Below, in pieces: positions 12,691 to 24,502 of a stretch of 64,000 nt of DNA; the stretch's first letter is position 1, and every line of letters starts with the position of its first letter. Source of the stretch: Cordia subcordata (taxonomy: Eukaryota; Streptophyta; Magnoliopsida; Boraginales; Cordiaceae). The stretch spans positions 1,385,501 through 1,449,500 of the forward strand of contig JAPTOF010000005.1 of the NCBI GenBank assembly GCA_028554755.1, given 5' to 3'. The translations under genes and the position numbers were made by a program. The notes below the pieces were generated by a model that had not been told where the DNA came from, searched no databases, and worked only from the letters and a program-made list of their open reading frames with translations.

Positions 12691-13734
12691 GATATTTGAT
12701 GTGTGTCATTTGTGCATGTTTGTACATAGTTTTTGCATGTAAACTTGAGGGCGTTCTGGAGCATAATTGAGTGCATTTAGTATACAGTTTATGCATAATT
12801 GTTAATATTTGTACATAATGTGTTTAGATGCATAAATATTATACTAAATGTTATATTATGTGTTTTAGGTGAGTTTTGGGAGGGGTCAAGCTTAAACAAG
12901 AAAGAAATAAGCTAAATGAGAAGGCTAGGAGAACAAAGATTGAAGATTGAAGATCAAATGGAGCTACTAGCTAGGCTAAAGAAAGTACCGGCTAACTGGT
13001 AGGGTCAGCTAGTAAAACCAGAGAATAGAGGTTTATACCGGTTGAGTGTACCAGCTGACTAGGGTCAATTGGTTGATCCAGAGAGTATGAGAAGGAATTG
13101 GTCAACCCTACTTTTTACCGGCGGGTCCCCTGGTACTTGCGCTGAAAAGTTTATAAATAGCCTATTTTATGTCATTTTTTGGAGAGGAACTTTAATTTTT
13201 CAAACCCTAATAAACCTTACCCCTTTTCCCACTTCACCAAACACCTAGAACCATCATCCCACACCAAACCAAGTAAGGATTGAAGCTTGTAACAAGAGAT
13301 TAAAGGGTTTTGTTTTGGATTTAAGTAAGGCTTTGAAGGTGAGTTTCTTATTCCTTTTCTTATTCTTGTAAATATGCTTTGTATTTGAGTTAGACCTAGG
13401 GTTAATTGTTGTTGTATATTAGATTAGGGCTATGAATAAAGGATTTGTGTATATCTTTGGCTATTAATACATGTTTCTTTGCATTGATTAATAGCATGAA
13501 TCAATATGTCTATGTGTTCATAATCAAACATGTCTATGTGTTTCTTAAAATGCCAAAGTGAGATTACATGTGTTATTTTGTGCTTAAATGCTACAAGTAG
13601 TGGTGTTACCTTAGCCTCAATCCATGCTAATGGCATGAGCCCCATTTGCAACTATATGTGTTGATTAATATGCTCAATAGATGACTTGTGTGGTAGGAGT
13701 ATACTTCTTGTTTGAAACAACATTAAAAGGGTAC
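12691..13734 (+). mobile_element. A1 5' LTR, left part
   Basis: TGATGTGTGTCATTTGTG at 12697 is the family start; 12691-12696 resembles the 'gatgt' found before the 3' LTR. It is parallel to 25462-26480 and 38959-39930. It is cut at the GGTAC duplication (13730-13734) by element C and continues at 22113. Confidence 0.8.
13152..13159 (+). promoter_or_regulatory. TATA box of the A1 5' LTR
   Basis: TATAAATA lies directly downstream of the 'ccggttgag / accggcgg' cluster at 12985-13130. The equivalent in the 3' LTR is 25915-25922. Confidence 0.65.
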
Positions 13735-15534
13735 TTATCGTAAACCTTTAAGAGTGCTACCTGCAAGTGCATGGGTCGTGATAGTATAGCTTGTGCAAGT
13801 GCGGGGTCGTGTCCACAGGGAGGCTATCTAAGTGCAGTTCTAATGTAAAAGTGCGTCTTATACTAGCTACGTGTTGTCCTAACTATACTTTTTGGGTTTT
13901 GGATTAATTGGAGCTCTAATTTAAACCTAAACTAAGGGAAAATAAACTTGACTAATGGTAATGGTGGAATAAACAAGCTATGGAAGTGAGGATCTACAGA
14001 GTTTTGGGGCAACTTAGGGGTGATTGCTTCTTCAGAATGGATTTGGGTTCTTAACTTTGTTTTTAGTTTATTGATGGTTTGATTACTCTAATTGTGGGCT
14101 TAGATTACTAGACTTAACACATATAACTATCGGTGCAATCCTATCCCTAATCGGGCCCAATTAGAAGTATAGGTTTGTCCTAGCTAGCTATAGCTTTTGG
14201 GTCTAGTTCTAAATCCCTTGGGTGTTGGGTAATGTCCCAATAGGGAGTCTAACCTTTTAGTTATGTTTCAAACTGGAGATTAAGTCCCCTAAGTCAAGCA
14301 AGTGATAGAGGTACCCTTTTAGCCATGTTTCATGCTAGAGGTGATTACCTACTATATTAAAGGCATTAAATTAATCAATACAAATGTAGTTGCAAGTAGG
14401 GCTTATGCCATTAGCATGGATTAAGGCTAAGGTGAGGCCACTACTATTAGCATCTAAGCACAAATTACACATGCAAACTCATAGAGGCATTTCATCAAAC
14501 ACCTTGACATGTTCAATTTCAAGCCATAAGAATATAAGAACAAAGCATGTATATACAACCGTCAATATCTCGAAACAAGTGTTAAAATACTTAACCTATT
14601 ACAAAAATAGCAATCCTCCCTAATCTAGAGCTAATCTAACATATTATAGATAAGAATAAAGAGAAGAATATAGAGCTCCCTCATTATCCTCGTTTGCTGT
14701 TTCCAAATCTTGCTCTAAAACCCCCAAATCCTTGTTTGATCTTCAAATCCAAGCTTGTTTATGGATGGAATTGATGTGGGATTCAGTGTGTGAGGTCGGT
14801 TATAAGTGGATTTTGGGTTTATGGAAATAGGTGTTTGATTTGGGTGTTGTTCTCTCCAAAAAATGGCTGAAAAGTAGCTTAAAAAGAGCTGTTAACGCGT
14901 CCAACCGGGGGCCCAGTCGGTCGACCGGCTTTGGGGCTAAGTCATTCGGCCAAAATTCACCCAGATTTTGATCTGGCCGGTTGACCTAGCCAGTCGACCG
15001 GTGAGGTCATCCGGCCTAGACAGAAGCTAACCGGTCTTGATAGTAAAATGATCATATCTTGCTCGTTTTAGCTCCGATTCACGCACCATTTTTTTTATGG
15101 CTTCGTATCATCGTGGGGGATCTCTCAATCAATCTTTTGCACCTAAAACATGTCCAAAATTTGTCCATGTCCTTTTTAGGTTGCAAGCTCCGAATTTGGC
15201 TCACGTTGGGCTCGGTTTCGCCTCGGTTGCTTCTTCCTTCGCCCGGCCACTTCCAAATGCACTTTTCTTCATTTCTTTATGTTTTAACACCCTTTTCTTT
15301 GTTCCAAACTTCAATCACCCTCAATTAAGCTCTAATTATCTTTTCAAATCACACCTAAAACAAGCGATAAACGTGCATTAGTGTAGCATTTTCGTCTTAA
15401 CTTCAACTATGAACATGTAAACCTTAATATGCACAATGATGACCTAAATGTTGTACTAATACATTAAATGAAGCTCAAAACACCTCAAAAAAAGTATATA
15501 CAACAATAGATAAACACACAAAACAAACACATCA
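13735..15534 (-). mobile_element. Element C 3' LTR
   Basis: Read on the minus strand, it begins TGATGTGTTTGTTTTG (at 15534) and ends at 13735 in an altered terminus (AA in place of CA). It is nearly parallel to 20319-22112 throughout. The open frames at 14390-14623, 15059-15328 and 15097-15381 are non-coding LTR sequence. Confidence 0.85.
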
Positions 15535-15569
15535 ACACCCCTAAACCTTCTCCTTGCGTGTCCCCAAGC
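15535..15569 (-). other. Element C terminal polypurine module
   Basis: On the minus strand a GCTTGGGGACACGC stem is followed by AAGGAGAAGGTTTAGGGG, directly before the 3' LTR. It is the same module as in the other four elements. Confidence 0.75.
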
Positions 15570-16466
15570 AAGCCCAATCCTAAGTTTACTTCTCAAGTCG
15601 ATACAAAGGGTTGCCTAAGGAATTGACTTACTATCATGGTTAGCTTAAGAAGCATGAATGGGGCATTCCTGTTGTAGAGAGATCCTCAAGTCTCTTTGGA
15701 TCCTTCCTCTACTCATAAAAGGCCTCGAACCTTGTAGAAAGTTCCCAAGTAGCCTAACCACCACAAGCCTAGGATTCTAATGCACGCACTTGGGATGTTA
15801 AGATTTCGTGCCCCTTCAACTAACGTGGCCTCCCTAACATGCACAAAGCCTCAAAGTCAAGAAAAGCAAGAATATACAAACACAATGGCTTAAAACAAGC
15901 CCTATTCACATATCTACATAAAGGATAACTTGTGCTAAGTTGACATTGTGTCACTTATGCACTTATTCACAATTTTTTTTTGTGCCTTTGGATTTTTCTC
16001 TTTTTCACATTTTTTTTATATTTTTGCACCTTTTTGCCTTTTTTAGTTTTGTTTTTGGATTTTTCATGCTTTGTATTGTATTCACACAAAAATAAAAGAA
16101 AAAGAAAGGCTTTAGCACATAAAAAAGAACCAATCAAGGATTGGCACTCATATCAACAACCCTTTTTTAACACTCTTTCCTACCAAGCTATGGGGTGGCT
16201 ATAAGGGTCATTCTTGAAGGTCTTCACTCCCCACAACTTTCAAGGGCATCCCCTCTAAGACCTGGTTTTTAATCCACTCTATTCACTTCCCCACAATGCA
16301 TGTCATATTCACCGATCAATTGAGGCAATCACAATAGCCAATACAATGATCAACCAATAAATAAACAACTTTGCATGCACCAAAATTTGAAAAAATATCA
16401 CCATTTTAAAGCACATAATGAAATTTACCCTGATCAAAGCATAAAACAATAAAAACAAACCACCTA

Positions 16467-16499
16467 ACCCCCAGACCTAAACTTTGCTTGTCCTCAAGC
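16467..16499 (-). other. Element C internal polypurine module
   Basis: Minus strand: GCTTGAGGACAAGC hairpin, then AAAGTTTAGGTCTGGGGG. It lies 930 bases upstream of the terminal module. Confidence 0.7.
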
Positions 16500-16880
16500 A
16501 AATAAAAGAAGGCAACACAACAAGCAATTAGGCATCACAAAGCACATAAGGGTGGTGGGACAGGGTAGATAAGAGGGGACAAGTAGAGGGTGGATAGATA
16601 CAACCTTGTGTAGCATTAAGCTCCACATGCCATGTTTTGATGATTGTGTCCATTAACCTCCTTTGCACCCAATTTCTACTTAGCTCAAAAGATCTACAAA
16701 GGAAATCAACAAACACAACATTAAAAGCTCAATATGGCAAGTGTAAATGACGAGGCTTTATGTATGGAAAGCAATAGACATGAGGGAAACAAAAATGAAA
16801 AAAAAATGAAAAACAAAATGTGCTAAGAAAAGCAAAAGTAAAGAGCTCATCAATCAAACTCTAACTATCAAAATTTCTAT

Positions 16881-16923
16881 GGTGCCTCTTAGCAGCGCTG
16901 GATTTTATGCCTTTAGCCGGGCG
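16881..16923 (-). other. Element C post-coding stem-loop
   Basis: Minus strand: GCCCGGCTAAAGGC, then AATCCAGCGCTGCTAAGAGG ending in GGCACC. It corresponds to 23922-23966, 36541-36587, 49886-49930 and 53246-53290. Confidence 0.65.
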
Positions 16924-17269
16924 GTAATGTTAGGGCCAGTAGTGCTTAAAATCCTTGGGCATGTACTGCTAGCATAGGAAAAAGCAAATGGATGCAACAC
17001 ATGAAAAATTCAATCAACACCACGTATTCGACGCCTTGAAGATCTAAACTCACGCCCTAATAATGTGTACACAGGATCATGCTGGGCATCCTTAGATGAA
17101 AGAAATGGATCATAAAATATGTATCTCGCAGGGTAGGATGTAACAAATGATGCAACAACACATTCTTCTATGCCTGGGTCGAACACTCAAATCTCTTCTC
17201 TCAAACACAACTTACTTGTAGCTAACCTAAACTCTAGTGGAATCCAGGGAGAAAATGAAGCTTTATCCT

Positions 17270-18589
17270 CTATACATTGGGAACAATGGACACATATGAG
17301 GACTCTGAAAGAAAAGGAAGCACACTTGGTGAAAGCTCAAAACTACTCTTAACTAGGGAAGGAACTATGGCAATGGTCTCACTAGATTTAAGAGTAGATG
17401 AGAGAATTGAAGCGACATTTAATTTAGAAAGAGAGATATAAGAGTTAATTAGAGCAATAATCTCATCAAGCTCACCAATATCACTCGGGGCTAAGAGTAA
17501 ATTGATGGACTCCTCAACATAGGAATCAAGAGTATCTACTAAGGAAAGCACATCACTCTCTAAGTGAGTTTCACTAAAAGCCTCCAAATTTAACTGCTCG
17601 ATGATCGTGTCAAGCATAGCTCTATCTTCTAAAGACAAGAAAGAATCATGGGAATCATTATCACTAGAAGCAACAGACTCTATGAAGAAACAATTCTCCT
17701 CATCACCCACTTTATCCTTAGTGGCAGACTCGGTACCCTTAACCTTTACCTTCAAATTCCTAAACGTGAACTCAATGATCCCTGTCCTATAATGAATCAC
17801 TGCATTAGCAGTGGCTAAAAATAGTCTCCCCAAAGAGGCAGGTGTTATATTCTTAGTGTTATGACCTAGATGCATGTCTAGAACAATGAAATCTACAGGA
17901 TGGTAGAATTCTCTAACTTTAATCATGACATCTTCAACAATCCCTCGAGGTCTTCTCTCACTCCTATCGGCCAACTGTAAAACCACACTGGTGGACTTCA
18001 ATGCCCCTAAACCTAAATGTTTATACACCAAAAAAGGAATAAGATTGACACTTGAACCTAAATCAAGCAAGGCATAGGCTACTGAATGATCATTAATAGC
18101 AGAAGAGATGGTAAAAGTTCTAGGATCACTAAGCTTAGGTGGAACACCTATGGGGTAAATGCTACTAACCCTCTCTGTAAGCTTTACCTTTTTAAGTAGG
18201 TAGGTGGTTTGCATCTTCCTAATGCATAGATCTCTAAAGAATTTGGCATAAGCTGGTATCTTCTTAATGACATTAACTAAAGGTAGAGTGGCATTAATAT
18301 CCTTAAGAGGCTTTAAAATCCTCGATTCATCGTCGTCCTCAACTTTCTTAGACCTCTCTAATGCTAAGGGAAAAGGAACTCTAGGAGTAACATCATGAGA
18401 TTCAACAACCTGTTTCCATTCTCTACATGGTAGATCAATACTCACCTCAATGTGATTTATCTCTTTCTTTTCAGACTCTCTAGTATTCTCCTTAGACATT
18501 CTAGTCTCTCTATCAACACATGTTGTTTCAGGCCTAGCTCTTTTCACGGACTTTCCCACCTGATTATCAATAACCTTATCACTTCTCAA
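17270..18589 (-). CDS. Element C gag C-terminus with aspartic protease
   Basis: An open frame of 439 codons. Residues 1-90 are a charged linker. About residues 170-285 form a retropepsin-type domain of the Athila kind, with the active-site region ALLDLGSSVNLIP (DLG at 176-178), [26 protein letters not shown] and a late LGRLFLATANAVI (where relatives have LGRPFLATA). Such a protease matures Gag and Pol in the particle. After it come about 150 acidic, Ser-rich residues and a stop. No RT follows in any frame. The N-terminal part of gag lies upstream in broken pieces at 19029-20019, so the first ATG here is probably not the original start. Confidence 0.8.
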   Translation of the reverse strand: MRSDKVIDNQVGKSVKRARPETTCVDRETRMSKENTRESEKKEINHIEVSIDLPCREWKQVVESHDVTPRVPFPLALERSKKVEDDDESRILKPLKDINATLPLVNVIKKIPAYAKFFRDLCIRKMQTTYLLKKVKLTERVSSIYPIGVPPKLSDPRTFTISSAINDHSVAYALLDLGSSVNLIPFLVYKHLGLGALKSTSVVLQLADRSERRPRGIVEDVMIKVREFYHPVDFIVLDMHLGHNTKNITPASLGRLFLATANAVIHYRTGIIEFTFRNLKVKVKGTESATKDKVGDEENCFFIESVASSDNDSHDSFLSLEDRAMLDTIIEQLNLEAFSETHLESDVLSLVDTLDSYVEESINLLLAPSDIGELDEIIALINSYISLSKLNVASILSSTLKSSETIAIVPSLVKSSFELSPSVLPFLSESSYVSIVPNV

Positions 18590-20019
18590 GGTTGTAACGA
18601 CCTAAGCCTATGCATAATCACTCAAAGAAGGGCTAGAAAGAAGGGCTAGAAGTGCTACACGGATCTCTAGGACTCGGCTCAGAATAAACAGGTAGCTTCC
18701 TTGGGTTTCTATAGCAGCAAGATGTCCTACTTGGCTCTTTAACTCCCCAATCGCACTCTAAAACATCTGCTTTTGGGACTCTATCATCTGTTGCTGAGCG
18801 TACATCATCTTAATGAGTAAGTCTATCCTAGTCAACTATAGGCTGGACAGGTGGAGTAAAATAGACAGGAGTAAACTGGAATGACTACTGTGACAAACTA
18901 GGATACCTAGGCTAAAAAACTGCTTGATAAAACCCTAGAGGACTAGGAAGTGATGGACTAGGATGATTCTAGAGTGAGTAAGAAGAATTTGTGTTGTTGT
19001 GAGACTGCACTATCTTAGAATGATCACGCTACCCGAGTCCAGGTGGGTGAGAAGGAGTGGATGAGCGACCTTGATTAGCAAGAACGTGTTCTTGTATAAA
19101 CTCAGGGAACTGTGGGGCGAGAGGGCATGCTATGGTGGTATGGCTAGACTCAGAGCACAAAGCACACACCTCTACAAGACTAGGAGGATAAGGAAAAGAT
19201 GCACTAGGAGTAGGCCTATAAGTGGATATATCTCCTACAGACATAAACTAGTCAAACTTCCTAATGAGTGCTCTTACCTCTGTAGCTAAATCATAATTAA
19301 AGTTAACCTCGAACAAACTACTAAGAGTGATATTCTTATTTCCCTTCCCTACTCTCTCAAAATTAGCATTCTGGAATGAGTCCTCCGCATAACCTCTAGT
19401 TTTGACCAAGCCTCTTTTGGTGTCAAATCTAAGAACCCCCCACTACTCGAAGCAATGACTATTAGCCTATAAGGTGAAGTCAAGCCTAAATAGAAAAACT
19501 AGAGCAATTCATGTAAATCATACCCATAATGTGGGCATTGGCGACAAAGCTCATTGAATCTCTCCCAAGTCTTGTGAAGGGGCTCTAATTCTTGTTATGC
19601 AAATGTCATGATCTCTGCCCTAAGAGTGGCTATCCTAGCTATTGGGAAAAATCTATAAAGGAACTTAACTTGAAACTTATCCCAGCTAGTGATAGACTCA
19701 TGAGGTAAGGAGTTGACCCATTGCCTTGGTTTATCTTTTAAAGAGAAAGGGAACAATCTAAGCCTAACGCTCTCGGAAAAGACATCCCTGAAATGAAGAT
19801 AGAGCATATCTCAAGAAATGCGCCTATATGCGTATAGGGATTCTCACTATTACGGCCATAGAGTGATGGAAGCATTTTCAAGGTCTCGGGCCTAATCTTC
19901 AAAGTCGCATCTTCTAAGGTTGGTAGTTGAATAGGCATGCAAGGTTGATAAGTGTTGAGCTCAAGATATTGCCTTAAGGTCTTGGCTCTAGAAGGAGGAT
20001 TGGGATTAGGATTAGCCAT
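18590..20019 (-). pseudogene. Element C gag, broken
   Basis: Pieces of the Gag polyprotein, which forms the particle and packages the RNA. 20019-19738 starts with MANPNPNPPSRAKTLRQYL, a plausible true start about 275 bases after the primer site. 19807-19595 has the capsid-type SVRLRLFPFSLKDKPRQWV and YRFFPIARIATLRAEIMTFA. 19244-19029 holds the zinc knuckle CALCSESSHTTIAC (CX2CX4HX4C). Frames change between pieces, and there are several stops between 19029 and 18600. Confidence 0.75.
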
Positions 20020-20294
20020 CTATTCAAGAATGCAAAGTAACCTAATTCTCCGTCCACACTTCAACCCCCAAAACTTCAATTCAATAAGCAACTATCTACC
20101 ACAAATACCTAAGTCCTAAGAAAAACACAAAAGGAAAACACAAACACAAGAAGCAATCCAAACTAGCAATATCAAAATAAGTAAAAGCAACACACAATGA
20201 AAATAAATATGTACATGATAAACAAACAAGAAATGTATATACAACACGTGACTAATGAAAAACACACAAAAACAAAGAAACCAATAGTCGTGCC

Positions 20295-20312
20295 TCCTCG
20301 GCAACGGCACCA
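20295..20312 (-). other. Element C primer binding site (tRNA-Asp)
   Basis: Minus strand TGGTGCCGTTGCCGAGGA lies six bases after the 5' LTR end. It complements the 3' end of plant tRNA-Asp with two mismatches. The use of tRNA-Asp is known for Athila elements. Confidence 0.8.
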
Positions 20313-20318
20313 AAAACT

Positions 20319-22112
20319 TGATCATAAACCTTTAAGAGTGTTATCCACAAGCGCACGGGTCGCGGTAGTGTAGTGTGCGGGGTCGTGTCCATGGGGAGGC
20401 TATCTAAGTGTGGTTCTAATGTAAAAGTGCGTCTTACACTAGCTACGTGTTGTCCCACTTATACCTTTTTGGGCTTTTGGATTGATTGGAGCTTTAATTT
20501 AAACCTAAACTAAGGGAAAATAAACTTGACTAATGGGAATGGTGGAATAAACAAGCTATAGAAGTGACGATCTACAGAGTTTTAGGGGAACTTAGAGGTG
20601 ATTGCTCCTTCAGAATGGATTTGGGTTCTTAACTTTGTTTTGAGGTTATTGATGGTTTGATTACTCTAATTGTGGGCTTAGATTACTAGACTTACCATAT
20701 CTAACTATTGGTGCAATCCCATCCCTAATCGGGCCCAATTAGAAGTATAGGTTTGTCCTAGCTAGCTATAGCTTTTGGGTCTAGTTCTAAATCCCTTGGG
20801 TGTTGGGTAATGTCTCAATAGGGAGTCTAACCTTTTAGTTATGTTTCAAACTGGAGATTAAGTCCCCTAGGTCAAGCAAGTGATAGTGGTACCTTTTTAG
20901 CCATGTTTCATGCTAGAGGTGATTACCTACTATATTAAAGGCATTAAATTAATCAATACAAATGTAGTTGCAAGTAGGGCTTATGCCATTAGCATGGATT
21001 AAGGCTAAGGTGAGGCCACTACTATTAGCATCTAAGCACAAATTACACATGCAAACTCATAGAGGCATTTCATCAAACACCTTGACGTGTTCAATTTCAA
21101 GCCATAAGAATATAAGAACAAAGCATGTATATACAACCATCAATATCTCAAAACAAGTGTTAAAATCCTTAACCCATTACAAAAATAGCAATGCTTCATA
21201 ATCTAGAGCTAATCAAACATATTATAGATAAGAACAAAGAGAAGAATATAGAGCTCCCTCATTATCCTTGCTTTCTGTTTGCAAATCTTGCTCTAAAACC
21301 ATCCAAAACCTTGTTTGATCTTCAAATTCAACCTTTTTTATGGATGGAATTGATGTGGGATTTAGTGTGTGAGGCGGGTTTTAAGTGGATTTTGGGTTTA
21401 TAGAAATAGGTGTTTGATTTGGGTGTTGTTCTCTCCAAAAAATGGCGGAAAAGCGGCTTAAAAAGAGCTGTTAACGCGTCCAGCCAGGGGCCCAGCCGGT
21501 TGACCGGCTTTGGGGCTAAGTCATGCAGCCAAAATTGTCTTAGATTCTGATCCAGTCGGTCGACCTAGCCGGTTGACCGGCTAGGTTGTTCGGCCTAGAC
21601 AGAAGCTAACCAGTCTTGATAGTAAAATGATCATATCTTGCCCATTTTTGCTCCGATTAGCGCACTTTTTTTTTATGGCTTTGTATCATTGTGGGGGATC
21701 TCTCAAGCAATCTTTTGCACCTAAAATGTGTCCAAAATTTGTCCATGTCCTTTTTAGGTTGCAAGCTCCGAATTTGGCTCACGTTGTGCTCGGTTTCGCC
21801 TCAGTTGCTTCTTCCTTGCCCGGCCACTTTCAAATGCACTTTTCTTCATTTCTTTATGTTGTAACACCCTTTGCTTTGTTCCACACTTCAAGCACCCTCA
21901 ATTAAGCTCCAATGATCTTCTCAAATCACACCTAAAACAAGCAAAAAACGTGCATTAGTGCAGCATTTACGTCTTAACTTCAACTATGAACATGTAAACC
22001 TTAATATGCACAATGATGACCTAAATGCTATACTAATACATTAAATAAAGCTCAAAACATCTCAAAACAAGTATATACATGCAATAGATAAACACACAAA
22101 ACAAACACTTCA
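20319..22112 (-). mobile_element. Element C 5' LTR
   Basis: Begins TGAAGTGTTTG at 22112 (minus strand) and ends GGTTTATGATCA at 20319. It is parallel to 13735-15534. GTCGAC-type palindromes lie at about 21480-21600. Confidence 0.85.
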
Positions 22113-22416
22113 GGTACCAATTAGCACTAGTTAATCTCTAGTCTGCAACAATACTAATAGGTTAGCCTCTCGAGTAGGACGTTAATCAACACCAAAGAGA
22201 GCAATCGAGCAATAGATAGCCCAAACCATTATAATAGCCTGAGCCTAGTTGTAATGCAATCACCTTAGATCCCCTTCCATCTTGTAGAGCTTTCTTTCCT
22301 TAGTTTGGCACCCTTAGTTCCTCCATTAGCTTAGGTTTAGATTTAGGTTTTGTTTTAGAACCCCCATCAATCAAAAAGACCAAAAATACTTCAACACATG
22401 CTTGTAACTAGTTTTA
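22113..22416 (+). mobile_element. A1 5' LTR, right part, 3' truncated
   Basis: Resumes with the GGTAC duplication and 'caattagcactagtt', the continuation of 13729 in family terms. It breaks off at 'actagtttta' (22407-22416) and goes straight into coding sequence. The last part of the LTR, the primer site and the leader are deleted. Confidence 0.75.
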
Positions 22417-23860
22417 TGCTCCTAATGCTTGTGTTCTATATGGAAGTTATGAGCGTCATATTACATGTTGCCCCCTTGCAAATGGAAATCCCCAATATCG
22501 GGCTAAAGCAAGTTATGGCCCCTATAGTCATGCATCCACTCATGCATCTCCATCAAGCTATCATGATTATAGAGACTCATATTATTATTTTTGTGATCTT
22601 TGTGGAAGCTGTAACCATGATTTTAATTCTTGTCCCATTTTTCTTGCAACACCCAATAGTACCCTTGTAATCATGTGCCCATTCATACATCTATATCTAG
22701 TTATCATGATTATAGGGAACCACATCATGCACCTTTATCTTGGGGTCAAAATGACTCTTCATTCTACCTACCTCCTTGTTTTGAGAGACCATTTTCCGCA
22801 CCATCTTTTCCCATTTATTCTTCTTCTAAATTTTTTGATGGTTATGTTCAAAATAATTTTCAAAATGATTACCATTTCCATTTGGGTGAGCCCTCTACTC
22901 TTAGGTCTTTACATGAAGATGAGAAGTATGAATACATCAATCCCTAATTCATTCCAACCTTAAATGACTAAAGGAGATGAACAAACAATTCTCTGGAATG
23001 GTCAAGTACTTGAATAGAGAAGTTGAGAATGAATGACCCGTGAGTGGGGGAGTTGAGATACCTGTAGACCGGGTTGGGGAGATGTGAGTGAGACTTTTAG
23101 ATGAGGGAAATAGTGATGAAACAGATGATATTTGGGAGGAAGCAATAGAGAGAGAAGTGGATGGGAATTTATATCTTGTACTGAGGAAGAAGATGAGCTT
23201 GATAGCATTTTGGTTCTTAATGACAACTCTGGGTATGTTTTGGAGGAAGTGGTATCTTATCCTCCCGTGCTTTCACCATCCCCATTGAGTCATGTGACAC
23301 TATTTTTCCCTTTCTTTCTATGTCTCAACCATGTTTGGAGGACGAACTTGATGTTACTATTGCTCAATCCCATTGCACTTACTTGTTTGCATGATGAGTC
23401 ATTTAAGTCTCTTTTACCAGCACTATGTATGTCTACCCCTTACGAGAAGTTAGAGAGACCCTTTTTTGATCACATCATATCTTATAGAACGGAAAAGTGT
23501 AGCACTTCCATGTATTCTTCAATTGACCTTCCTTCTCCAGATGTTTCCCAAACTCCCCCTTTCCATTCTCTCAAGTCTTTCATCTAGGATTAAGGCATAC
23601 ACTTCCTATATTGCGTGTATTTGACTTTTCATTGACCATGGGGAGGATGTGTTCTTAGTCTTAGATAATGAGAAAAAGGCCATGGAGTGGTTAGTTAGTG
23701 ACCAAGGGGAGCATGATCTTTCACGTTTGCATATGACACCTACCACATTTGAGCATACCTCCATTTTTCATACTTTAGGGTGGACATTTTGGAAAGGGCT
23801 TGCACTGTTCATTCTTTGCCCTATCATTTATTGCATGATCCCTTTTCTTCTATGTTTTGT
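22415..23860 (+). pseudogene. A-family zinc-knuckle protein, A1 copy, broken
   Basis: The same protein as at 40666-42069, not a known retroelement domain apart from its knuckles. One frame reads YAPNACVLYGSYERHITCCP (a degenerate knuckle with one Cys lost), then CDLCGSCNHDFNSC, a perfect CX2CX4HX4C. After a frame change near 22670 it continues with SSYHDYREPHHAPLSWGQND and SKFFDGYVQNNFQND. An acidic part follows (EEEDELDSILVLNDNSGYVL at about 23200). At 23649-23867 comes LDNEKKAMEWLVSDQGEHDL and PTTFEHTSIFHTLGW. There are several frame changes and stops. No protease, RT or integrase is seen. It is probably a Gag-like RNA-binding protein. Confidence 0.6.
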
Positions 23861-23921
23861 GCTTTAATGATTACTCTACAATTTGTGCCACGCAACTTTA
23901 AACATGTCTTACTCTAGCATT

Positions 23922-23966
23922 GGTGCCCGGTTGGGAGCGTTAAATCTAATGCTACTAGGAGGCACC
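23922..23966 (+). other. A1 post-coding stem-loop
   Basis: GGTGCC at the start pairs with GGCACC at the end, enclosing the conserved 'gcgttaaat' and 'gctactagga'. In A2 the pair is GGCGCC/GGCGCC. Confidence 0.6.
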
Positions 23967-24467
23967 CTAGGCTTGTTCATATTTTTCTTGTTCTTTTTGT
24001 ATTTACTTGCCTTTACTTTTGTATATAGTAGATTAATTTTCTTGTACTTATTCTTGCTTTGTATACAGTAGGTTAGATTGCTTTTGTTTCTCTTACTTTT
24101 TGATAGCTTAGGTTTGTTTTTTGTTTGTTTTTGTTTTGAGCAAGTTAGATTTTTGCTCCCTCACTTTGTTCTTACCCTTTTGCATCATTTGTGCATCAAT
24201 CCTTTACCCCTTGCATACATTCTTGTTCATCATTTCAAATGTCAATGTGAGCTTCCATGATATTATCTTCTAATCTCTTCTTTGTTTTTGAGCATTAGTG
24301 CTTTTTATAAAGACGGGGGCTAGTAGATCATCAAACATTGTTGGCATTCATGGACTGCTATGCAAACAAGGTTGCATCTATCCATTCTTTACTTGTCCCT
24401 ATTTATCTCCTCTACATTCCCCATATGTGTTTCATGTTGAGTGCTTTTGTGTGGTTTTGTGCTATTT

Positions 24468-24502
24468 GCTTGAGGACAAGCAAAGTTTAGGTTTGGGGGT
24501 GT
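24468..24502 (+). other. A1 internal polypurine module
   Basis: GCTTG-AGGA-CAAGC hairpin, then AAAGTTTAGGTTTGGGGG. It lies 959 bases before the terminal copy. Confidence 0.7.

Larger units (their letters stand above)
15570..17269 (-). other. Element C 3' non-coding region
   Basis: About 1.7 kb separate the protease stop from the polypurine tract. The region holds the conserved stem-loop at 16881-16923, a second polypurine module at 16467-16499 and a low-complexity A- and T-rich stretch at 15970-16130. It is parallel to the 3' regions of A1, A2, B and E. I see no env-like frame. Confidence 0.7.
13735..22112 (-). mobile_element. Element C, gag-protease-only Athila-type retrotransposon
   Basis: A complete 8378-base insertion on the minus strand, with GGTAC duplications at 13730-13734 and 22113-22117, two LTRs of 1.8 kb (13735-15534 and 20319-22112), a primer site, a polypurine tract, and between them only 4.8 kb. 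That interior encodes gag with a zinc knuckle and a protease, but no RT, RNase H or integrase. The two LTRs are close in sequence, so it did not insert very long ago. I infer that it was mobilised in trans by an autonomous relative. Confidence 0.85.

Noticed and set aside
14390..14623. An open frame repeated nearly unchanged at 20968-21201, seemingly a conserved protein
   Set aside because: Both copies lie at the same place in the two LTRs of element C, and versions on the other strand occur in A LTRs (13430, 25981, 55439). Conservation comes from LTR duplication; no codon pattern is seen.
15980..16204. 74-codon Phe-rich frame with a membrane-protein look
   Set aside because: It reads the T-rich side of the low-complexity stretch in the non-coding 3' region of element C.
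22398..22963. Hydrophobic frames at 22398-22670 and 22673-22963 as membrane proteins
   Set aside because: They are shifted frames of the A-family zinc-knuckle protein, whose true frames show the conserved blocks shared with A2.
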